Assembly: GCA_002335385.1 (NCBI GenBank)
Contig: DCVK01000065.1
Location: 1-21,539, forward strand
Reading direction: 5' to 3'
DNA: 21,539 bases
Origin: Candidatus Aminicenantes bacterium UBA2190
GTDB lineage: Bacteria > Acidobacteriota > Aminicenantia > UBA2199
In this document: positions 14,395-21,539 of the stretch, piece by piece
Position numbering within the stretch: position 1 is the first letter of the stretch
How the letters are laid out: each line of letters opens with the position of its first letter
Translations under genes and position numbers: made by a program
Notes under the pieces: model-generated
What the model saw: the letters and a program-made list of their open reading frames with translations, nothing else
Told to the model about the DNA's origin: nothing
Databases searched by the model: none

Positions 14395-15732
14395 TTAGGT
14401 TTTGGCCTTGAGGAACGTATCCCTGATCAGATTGACCATCTTGGCATTGTCGGTGTGGCCGGTCTTCTGGGCGATGACGCGGCCGCGGATGGGCCGCCCC
14501 AGCAGGTAGAAATCGCCGATGACGTCCAGGATCTTGTGGCGCGCCAGCTCCTCGGGGAAGCGCAGGGTGGTGTTGATGATGCGGTCCTTGTCGATGAGGA
14601 TAAAGTTGTTCATGCGGCCGCCCTCGGCCAGGCCCATGTCGCTGAGCTTGTTGAAGTCGTCGACGAAACCGTAGGTGCGCGCCGGCGCGATCTCGCGCAT
14701 GAAGTCGTCGCCGGAGTTCATGGCGAAATCGAAGGTCTGCCGGCCCAGGGGCATGGGGTAGACGCAGGTATAGCGGACCGAGAAGGAGTCGGCCGGCTCG
14801 ATCCTGATGTACTTGCCGTCGGCGGATTCGTCGCCGATCAGGAGCGGCCGGGTGATGACGATCTCGGGGATGTCCTCGGCCTGGTCGACAATGCCGCACT
14901 CCTTGATGAACTCGCAGAAGTTGATGGCCGAGCCGTCGTCGATGGGAACTTCCTTGTTGATCTTGACGGCCAGGTTGGTGATGCCGAAGGCGTGCAGCGT
15001 GGCCAGGAGATGCTCGATGGTGCGCGCCTCCAGGTCGTCCTTCTTGATCGAGGTGGCGTAGCCGGTGGTGTTCAGGTACTCGATGCGCGCCGGGATGTAG
15101 CCTTTCTTGGAGATGTTCTCGAAGCGGATGCCCTTGTTGGGCGGCAGCGGCTTGACGACCATGCCGGTCTTCTCGCCCGAGTGCAGGCCGATGCCGTAAA
15201 TGATGTTGCTCAGGGCCACCGTGCGCTGCTTGCGCAGGAAGTTCGGGTCGGCGGCCTCGAAGTCGATGGTCGCCGTGCTCTCGCGCAGCAGGCGCTTCTT
15301 TTCGTCGGTGCCGGCCAGTTCGTCCTCCTGGTCGAGGATGACCTTCAGCCGGCGGTTCTCGTCGCGCACCTGGCGGAACTCCAGGGCGCGCTTGAGCACG
15401 AAGATCACCTTGTCCAGGCTGAGCGGCTTCTCGAGGAAATCGTAGGCGCCGGCCTTGAGCGCCGATACCGCTGCCGAAACCGAGCCATGGCCGGAGATCA
15501 TGATGATGATCTGCAGCGGATCGATCTCCAGGATGCGCTTGATGACCTCCAGGCCGTCGATGCCGGGCAGCCAGATGTCGAGAAAGATGGCGTCGGGGCG
15601 GATGTTCTGAAACTTCTCGATCCCCTCCTTGCCGTCCTTGGCGAAATAGACCTGGAATCCCTCGTCTTCCAGCACCGTGGCCAGGGAGACCAGGATGTTC
15701 TTTTCGTCGTCGACAATCAGTACTTTCTTCAT
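14395..15732 (-). CDS. lpxC: Response-regulator receiver fused to LpxC deacetylase
   Basis: A 445-residue two-domain protein. Residues 1-117 are a two-component receiver with all canonical residues: acidic pocket D8/D9, phosphoacceptor D52 (AIFLDIWLPGIDG), S80, and K102 in DFLEKP. Residues about 118-167 are a charged linker, probably partly coiled coil. Residues about 168-445 are UDP-3-O-acyl-GlcNAc deacetylase, the zinc enzyme committing to lipid A: QRTVALSNIIYGIGLHSG, EHLLATLHAFG (E240, H241), IDDGSA, PARTYGF, RHKILDVIGD (H399, D403, D407), and KTGH (H426). Zinc ligands and acid/base residues equivalent to E. coli H79, H238, D242, E78 and H265 are present, so the enzyme looks active. Start: ATG at 15732 gives MKKVLIVDDE; ATG at 15744 and TTG at 15753 are alternatives. 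No Shine-Dalgarno is seen. The cognate kinase is not adjacent. Confidence 0.93.
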   Translation of the reverse strand: MKKVLIVDDEKNILVSLATVLEDEGFQVYFAKDGKEGIEKFQNIRPDAIFLDIWLPGIDGLEVIKRILEIDPLQIIIMISGHGSVSAAVSALKAGAYDFLEKPLSLDKVIFVLKRALEFRQVRDENRRLKVILDQEDELAGTDEKKRLLRESTATIDFEAADPNFLRKQRTVALSNIIYGIGLHSGEKTGMVVKPLPPNKGIRFENISKKGYIPARIEYLNTTGYATSIKKDDLEARTIEHLLATLHAFGITNLAVKINKEVPIDDGSAINFCEFIKECGIVDQAEDIPEIVITRPLLIGDESADGKYIRIEPADSFSVRYTCVYPMPLGRQTFDFAMNSGDDFMREIAPARTYGFVDDFNKLSDMGLAEGGRMNNFILIDKDRIINTTLRFPEELARHKILDVIGDFYLLGRPIRGRVIAQKTGHTDNAKMVNLIRDTFLKAKT

Positions 15733-15742
15733 TTTCGACGAC

Positions 15743-15748
15743 ATTATA
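15743..15748 (-). promoter_or_regulatory. Possible -10 box of the receiver-LpxC gene
   Basis: A perfect TATAAT lies on the minus strand ten bases before the ATG at 15732. No matching -35 box was found at 16-18 bases. If real, it predicts a leader of only three or four bases and argues for 15732 as the start, because the alternative ATG at 15744 overlaps the box. Confidence 0.35.
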
Positions 15749-15788
15749 CTCAAAAACGGGCAGAAAAGATAGCCGAAAAAGAAGAACA

Positions 15789-15927
15789 GGTTCGAGGTTC
15801 GAGGTTCGACGTTCGACGTTGCAAGAGAAGAAACTGAGACGACACCTGTCAGATGAATATCAAGAAGGATTCTAAAGTTTTTTCTTCTTTCTTAAACTTC
15901 GAACTTCGAACATCGAACGTCGAACTT
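15789..15927. repeat. Inverted pair of TTCGAAC-type arrays
   Basis: GTTCGAG/GTTCGAC units at 15789-15821 and the opposite-orientation TTCGAAC/ATCGAAC units at 15896-15927 bracket about 75 bases of AT-rich DNA between the divergent receiver-LpxC and DUF6677-like genes. The right array runs directly into the -35 box of the rightward promoter. Confidence 0.75.
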
Positions 15928-15954
15928 GATATTCCCGCAGTCCTGCGGTATACT
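15926..15954 (+). promoter_or_regulatory. Promoter of the DUF6677-like gene, predicted leaderless
   Basis: TTGATA (15926-15931), a 17-base spacer, TATACT (15949-15954). Seven bases (GCCCCCA) separate the -10 box from the ATG at 15962, and there is no Shine-Dalgarno. Transcription should begin at the start codon or one base before. Confidence 0.65.
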
Positions 15955-15961
15955 GCCCCCA

Positions 15962-16324
15962 ATGAATCCATATCTGATCTTCTTCCTGTCGTGGCTGTTC
16001 CCGGGACTCGGACATCTGCTCCAGAAGCGATTTTTGAAAGCCGCGGTCTTCTGCACCGGCATCCTGGCGCTGCTGGCCATGGGCATCCTGATGAAGGGGA
16101 AATTCTACGGCACCGGGGTCATGCACCCCCTGCTGCTGCTGGGCTTCGTCGCCGACCTGGGCAACGGCCTGCTCTACTTCCTCATCCGCTTCCTGCAGCT
16201 GGCCGCCGGGGACGTCAAGGCCGTCACCTTCCATTACGGCACCGCCTACATGGCCTCGGCCGGCCTGCTCAACTACCTGGTGGCGTTGAACGCCTTCGAC
16301 ATCGCCAAGGGGAGAAAAGAGTGA
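15962..16324 (+). CDS. Small polytopic membrane protein, DUF6677-like
   Basis: A 120-residue inner-membrane protein with about three or four hydrophobic helices (near residues 3-20, 24-42, 54-78, 96-110). The opening MNPYLIFFLSWLFPGLGHLL with its PGLGH motif recalls DUF6677 and TM2-like small membrane proteins, in which a 'PG-x-GH' turn follows the first helix. Function is unknown. The ATG at 15962 is preferred over 15926 because a promoter with its -10 box seven bases away ends in between, and the first residues after it match the family start. It shares GTGA with the next gene. It is divergent from receiver-LpxC. The family assignment is tentative. Confidence 0.72.
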   Translation: MNPYLIFFLSWLFPGLGHLLQKRFLKAAVFCTGILALLAMGILMKGKFYGTGVMHPLLLLGFVADLGNGLLYFLIRFLQLAAGDVKAVTFHYGTAYMASAGLLNYLVALNAFDIAKGRKE

Positions 16325-16494
16325 TCTTCAAGAGCCACATGATCTCCATGCTGGTCTTCGCCCTGGTGGTGGCCATCCTGCTGGCCTTTATCCGCCACAG
16401 CGACCTGCGCCAGGTCCGGCGCTACGCGCTGAAGCTGTTCCTGTTCATGGCCGGAGGCGTCGTCGCCTTCAGCTGGCTCATGCGCATCCTCTGA
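16321..16494 (+). CDS. Small two-helix membrane protein
   Basis: A 57-residue protein starting at GTG, which overlaps the TGA of the preceding gene (GTGA). AGGGGAG lies about seven bases upstream. Two hydrophobic helices (about residues 8-23 and 38-55) are separated by a charged loop RHSDLRQVRRY. The tight overlap, the ribosome-binding site and the helix pattern support it as a real gene although it is short. No known family is recognised; it may work with the preceding membrane protein. Confidence 0.65.
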   Translation: MIFKSHMISMLVFALVVAILLAFIRHSDLRQVRRYALKLFLFMAGGVVAFSWLMRIL

Positions 16495-16502
16495 GCCACC
16501 TC

Positions 16503-16895
16503 TTGCCTTCCCGCCGCCGCCTCCTGGCCGCAGCCGTTTCCCTGCTTATTTATGCCGTCATTTTTTACCTGTCGTCGCTGCCGCCCTCCAGCCTGCCCTC
16601 GGGGATCCCCGACGTCCTCCCCCACGCCGGCGAGTACGCGCTGCTGGCCTTTTTCCTGGTCCAGGCCTTCCCCGCCCCGCGCCGGCTCCCTTCCCTGCTG
16701 GCCGCCTTCCTGCTGGCGCTGCTGCTGGGCCTGCTCGACGAAGCGCACCAGCTGTCCACGCCGGGGAGAGTGTTTTCCTGGCTGGACCTGCTGTATGACG
16801 CGATCGGAGCGCTGATCGGCCTGGCGGCGTTTGCATGGTTCAGCCCCAGAAGGAAGGACGGTTACAGACATGAAGTGAAATCGGTTGACGGCTGA
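16503..16895 (+). CDS. VanZ-like family membrane protein
   Basis: A 130-residue integral membrane protein of the VanZ-like family, recognised by LSSLPPSSLP after the first helix, HAGEYALLAFFL, and the conserved LLDEAHQLSTPGRVFSWLDLLYDAIGALIG. Family members affect sensitivity to glycopeptides (VanZ with teicoplanin), but most are uncharacterised. Four hydrophobic helices are seen. The start is a TTG nine bases after the preceding stop; no good Shine-Dalgarno is present and another start is possible. The last residues (SVDG) and the stop codon come from the left end of the composite repeat copy 4, so the original C-terminus may have been altered. Confidence 0.8.
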   Translation: MPSRRRLLAAAVSLLIYAVIFYLSSLPPSSLPSGIPDVLPHAGEYALLAFFLVQAFPAPRRLPSLLAAFLLALLLGLLDEAHQLSTPGRVFSWLDLLYDAIGALIGLAAFAWFSPRRKDGYRHEVKSVDG

Positions 16896-17135
16896 CGGTT
16901 TACGGTTGACGGGAAAAAAGCAATATGAAGACTTAATTTCCAAATCACAAATTCCAAATCCCAAACAAATTCCAAGCTCCAAATTCCAATTTTCAAAACG
17001 AAAGCTCCTTGCATAGAATTTTCTTTGTTTTGGTCAAAGTCCCCGTCAGGGGGATTGGGTAATTAGAATTTAGAATTTGGTGCTTAAAAATTGATTTCTT
17101 ACATGTCACGCGTCACGCGTCACGCGTCACGAATT
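16880..17135. repeat. Composite intergenic repeat, copy 4
   Basis: GTTGACG/GTTTACG array (16883-16912), core GACTTAATTTCCAAAT (16930-16945), a CCAAATT array (to about 16990), TCAAAACGAAAGCTCC (16993-17008), a small hairpin CCCC-GTCA-GGGG (17041-17052), a degenerate opposite arm with AGAATTTGG (17072-17080), and a perfect CACGCGT array (17107-17133). It has the same order of parts as copy 1. It overlaps the 3' end of the VanZ-like gene and ends 15 bases from the pilR stop codon. Confidence 0.8.
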
Positions 17136-17149
17136 TCGTTTAGCACCAA

Positions 17150-18528
<1,379 letters not shown>

Positions 18529-18547
<19 letters not shown>

Positions 18548-20118
18548 ACCAACACCTCGGTTCCCTGGTTCTTTTCCGACTTGATCTCCATGGCGAAGCC
18601 GTGCTCGTCGACGATACGCTTGACGATGTTCATGCCCAGGCCGATGCCGAAGGCGAAGTTGGAGTAGAAGGGGATGAAGATCTTCTCCAGCTCGGCGCGG
18701 TCCATGCCCACCCCGAAGTCGCGGATCGACAGGCAGGGTACCCCGCCCTCGCGGAAGATGGCGATCTCGATGCCGCCCTTCTCCTTCTGCGCCTTCACGG
18801 CATTGTTCAGCAGGTTCCACAGCAGCTGCTTGATCTTCTTGGCGTCGGCGAGGACCCTGTTGCCCGGGTCGTATTTCTTGATGAAGCGCACTTCCTTGAG
18901 GTTGCGCGCCAGCATGGCCGTCACCTCGTCCACCAGGCCGCCCAGGTCGAAGTCGGCCTTTTCCAGCGGCGACTGCCGGGAAAAGTTCAGGAACTCCTCG
19001 ATGAAGGCCGAGAGGCGGTCCGACTCCTTGACGATGATGTCCATCAGGCTGCGCAGCTCGGGCTGCAGGGCCAGCTCGCGGCGCAGGAACTGCACCGAGC
19101 CCGAGATCGAAGCCAGCGGGTTGCGGATCTCGTGGGCGATGCCGGCGGCCATCTCGCCGATCAGCGCCAGGTGCTCCTTCTCCTTGAGCCTGCTCTCGAT
19201 CTCCTTGATGGCGCTCAGGTCGGTGATCAGGAAGACCAGCAGGCGCTCGAAGGATGAGACCTTCTCGATCGACGACAGGGTGATGCCCAGGGAGTAGCCG
19301 CGCAGGCTCTTTTCAAAATAATAGGAGTTGTTGTCCTCCCAGATGCGCCGGACGGCGGCCAGGTCCTCGCGGGGCAGCAGCAGGTCGAAGAGGTTCGCCC
19401 CCGGCTTGAGGTTCAGGAAGCGGGCGGCCTTGGGATTGTAGGAGACGACGCGCCCCAGGATGTCGGCGGTGACGAAGCCGTTCTCCATCTTCTCCATGAC
19501 CGAGTTGTTCAGCAGGATGATGTCGCGCAGGTTCTCCTGGACGTCGCGCAGCTGCTCGCCGGCGCTGCGGATGCGCTCGAAGTAATAGGAGGCGGCGATG
19601 CTGACGCTGGAGAAGGCGATGAAGCCCATCAGCAGGTTGTAGATGAAGGTCCCCAGCGGCACCTCCCCCGCCTCGAAACCGGGATAATAGGGAATGATTT
19701 CCAGGTAGAGCAGGTCGGCCAGCGCGCCGAAGGCGATGAAGGAGACGGTGGCGATGACCATCGTGTCGCGGCGCGAGAGAAAGAGGGAGGCGACGATGAT
19801 CGGCAGGATGTACAGGAAGTAGAAGGGGCTGACGATGCCGCCGGAAAGATACACCAGCAGCGTGACCAGCAGGATGTCGAAGGCCAGCTCGATATTGACC
19901 AGCGCCCGCGAGGGCAGCAGGCGCGCCAGCGGGAAAAAGAGGATGCTGACGACGATGGCCGCCAGCAGGGCGGCCAGGATGGCCAGCAGCGATACCGGGG
20001 CGCTGAAGAACAGCAGGATGATGCCCGTGACCAGGGCCAGGGCCGAGAGGATGGCGGTGCGGATGGAATGGAGGAATGCCAGCCGTTTGTGCAGCTTCCG
20101 CTCTTCGACGGCGATCAA
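18529..20118 (-). CDS. pilS: Membrane sensor histidine kinase, PilS-like
   Basis: A 529-residue kinase. Six hydrophobic helices lie at about 21-39, 43-62, 73-92, 96-114, 119-138 and 157-177, as in PilS. A PAS domain follows at about 205-305, then the dimerisation/phosphoacceptor region with GIAHEIRNPL (H329), and the ATP-binding domain with an N box WNLLNNAVKA, DFGVGM (G1) and GIGLGMNIV (G2). It would sense a membrane signal, in known systems the level of pilin in the inner membrane, and phosphorylate PilR. Start codon is TTG at 20118, ten bases after the pilC stop with GGGAAAG adjoining; no better ATG is available. It overlaps pilR by 19 bases, consistent with coupled expression. Confidence 0.9.
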
Positions 20119-20128
20119 CTTTCCCGGC

Positions 20129-21337
20129 TCAGCCTACCTTGCCAATGATGTCGAACAGCGGCAGGTACATGGCCACGACGACGCCGCCGACGATACCGCC
20201 GAGGATCAGGATCATCAGCGGCTCCATCAGCGATACGATCGCCGAGACGGCCTGGTCGACCTCCTCGTCGTAAAAGTCAGCGACCTTGCCGAGCATGGTC
20301 GACAGCGAGCCGGTCTGCTCGCCGACGGCGACCATCTGCGTGACCATGTAGGGGAAGCGCTTGGTCTCCTCCCACGACTCCCACAGCGGCTTGCCTTCCT
20401 GGACCAGGGATCGGCTCTTGAGCACGGCGTCCTCGATGATGGAGTTGCTGGCGGTCTTGGCGGTGATGGTCATGCTCTCGATGATCTCGACGCCCGAGGT
20501 GAGCAGCGTGGCCAGGGTGCGCGTGACGCGGGCGACGGCCACCTTGGTCAGCAGGTCGCCGAACACCCAGATCCTCAGCTTGATCTTGTCGATGACGCGC
20601 CGGCCCTTGAAGGTGTTGTAGTAGGCGCGGAAGGCGAAGATGACGGCGATGAGGATGACGACCATCAAGAAGAAGTTCGAAACCATGAAGTTGCTGGCCC
20701 CGACCACGATCTGCGTGGCCAGGGGCAGCTCGGCGCCCATCTGCGAGAACATGTCGGTGAATACCGGCACCACCTTCCACAGCAGGACGGAGGTCAGGAC
20801 CAGGGCGATGATCATGACGCCGATGGGATAGGCCAGGGCCGACTTCACCTTGCCCACCAGCTTGTTCATGTTCTCCACGTACTGCGACAGGCGCAGCAGG
20901 ATGGTGTCCAGGTTGCCCGAGGCCTCGCCGGCCTGGATCATGCTGGTGTACAGCTCGTTGAAGACCTTGGGGTGCTTTTTCATGGCGTTGGAGAGGTTGG
21001 TGCCCGCCTCCACGTCCTTGCGCACCTCGGTGAGCACGCCCTGGAAGAACTTGTCCTTCTGCTGGTTGGCCAGGATGCCGATGGCCTGGGTGATGGGCAG
21101 CCCGGCGTTGAACATGACCGACAGCTGGCGGTTGAACACGGCGATGGTCTTGAGCGACACCCCGCGGTTCTTGCCGATGAAGGGGATGTTGAGCTTCAGC
21201 CGCTTGCGCTCGATGCTCAGCACCTGGATCTGCTCCTTCTCCAGCGCGGTGACGACCTCGTTGGCGTTGCGCCCGGTGCGCTCGCCCTCGACGATGCTGC
21301 CGACCCTGTTTTTCCCCCGGTATTTGAATATGGCCAT
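20129..21337 (-). CDS. pilC: Type IV pilus inner-membrane platform protein
   Basis: A 402-residue PilC/GspF-family protein that couples the cytoplasmic PilB/PilT motors to the pilus. Two T2SSF repeats are seen: the first around residues 70-190 (FNRQLSVMFNAGLPITQAIGIL, MIQAGEASGNLDTILLRLSQY) and the second around 270-395 (TRTLATLLTSGVEIIESMTI, QMVAVGEQTGSLSTMLGKVADFYDEEVD). Hydrophobic helices follow each repeat (about 167-190, 217-236, 375-395). Length and ending match the family. It lies 12 bases downstream of pilT and 10 bases upstream of pilS. A long in-frame start is not an issue; the ATG has AAAGGGGG just upstream. Confidence 0.95.
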   Translation of the reverse strand: MAIFKYRGKNRVGSIVEGERTGRNANEVVTALEKEQIQVLSIERKRLKLNIPFIGKNRGVSLKTIAVFNRQLSVMFNAGLPITQAIGILANQQKDKFFQGVLTEVRKDVEAGTNLSNAMKKHPKVFNELYTSMIQAGEASGNLDTILLRLSQYVENMNKLVGKVKSALAYPIGVMIIALVLTSVLLWKVVPVFTDMFSQMGAELPLATQIVVGASNFMVSNFFLMVVILIAVIFAFRAYYNTFKGRRVIDKIKLRIWVFGDLLTKVAVARVTRTLATLLTSGVEIIESMTITAKTASNSIIEDAVLKSRSLVQEGKPLWESWEETKRFPYMVTQMVAVGEQTGSLSTMLGKVADFYDEEVDQAVSAIVSLMEPLMILILGGIVGGVVVAMYLPLFDIIGKVG

Positions 21338-21349
21338 GTGTCCCCCTTT

Positions 21350-21538
21350 TTAATGCGCCTTGCCGGCGTTCGCTGCCGTGGAGTGGGCGGTCTTGAACTG
21401 GCTGCTGAGCGACGTGGGGCCGCGGTTGATCAGCTCCTGCAGCTCCTCCTGGTTGTGCGAAACGTTCATGGCCAGTTCCAGAGAGATATCACGCTTGAAG
21501 TACAGGTTGGCCAGGGACTGGTTGAAGGTGATCATGCC
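21350..21538 (-). CDS. pilT: PilT pilus retraction ATPase, C-terminal fragment
   Basis: The 3' end of a gene that begins beyond the right edge; about 62 residues are visible. GMITFNQSLANLYFKRDISL corresponds to the C-terminal GM-TFdQSL-LY--G-IS segment of PilT, the hexameric ATPase that pulls in type IV pili, and ISLELAMNVSHNQEELQELI matches the end of the family. A tail of about 20 further residues rich in Ser, Thr and Ala extends beyond the usual end. The order before pilC, pilS and pilR supports the call. Distinguishing PilT from its PilU-like relative requires the missing part. Confidence 0.85.
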   Translation of the reverse strand, partial: GMITFNQSLANLYFKRDISLELAMNVSHNQEELQELINRGPTSLSSQFKTAHSTAANAGKAH

Positions 21539-21539
21539 G

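Noticed and set aside
14029..15837. A 602-residue plus-strand open frame opposite receiver-LpxC
   Set aside because: The minus strand has every catalytic and receiver motif; the plus-strand product is low-complexity acidic sequence.

Overview
The window is a 21.5 kb piece of a chromosome from a Gram-negative, high-GC, probably anaerobic, amino-acid-fermenting bacterium. LpxC and LolA indicate an LPS-bearing outer membrane. IorAB plus a phosphotransacylase indicate ferredoxin-dependent fermentation of 2-oxo acids. A pilT-pilC-pilS-pilR order recalls Myxococcus/Geobacter-type type IV pilus loci. The combination, with AT-rich repeat-filled intergenic DNA between GC-rich genes, fits an uncultivated lineage such as Candidatus Aminicenantes or a relative of Acidobacteriota; this placement is inference and nothing in the window (no rRNA, no tRNA seen) settles it.

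Layout. Positions 1-1127 are almost entirely repeats, with one small zinc-ribbon gene on the minus strand (292-501). Positions 1186-7221 carry a seven-gene plus-strand operon: iorA-iorB-ptb-lolA-ECF sigma-zinc anti-sigma-bactofilin-like membrane protein, with gaps of 26 nt or less or overlaps throughout. Positions 7457-11012 carry a minus-strand translation operon rplM-rpsI-rpsB-tsf-pyrH-frr. Positions 11580-13098 carry two DUF507-type genes on the plus strand, separated by a putative lipoprotein gene. Positions 13229-15732 carry minus-strand nth, osmC and a fused response-regulator-receiver/LpxC gene. Positions 15962-16895 carry three small plus-strand membrane-protein genes (DUF6677-like, a 57-residue protein, VanZ-like). 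Positions 17150-21538 carry minus-strand pilR, pilS, pilC and the 3' end of pilT, which runs off the right edge.

Most notable are four things. (1) A phosphorylation receiver with all canonical residues is fused in front of a catalytically intact LpxC, the committed enzyme of lipid A synthesis. (2) Intergenic DNA is built from many tandem arrays of different sequence that nearly all have a 7-base period. (3) Four copies of a composite repeat share a conserved core; one houses a REP-like cruciform and another supplies the stop codon of the VanZ-like gene. (4) Seven sigma-70-like promoters all have a 17-base spacer, and at least two place the -10 box 7 bases before the ATG, which predicts leaderless mRNAs.
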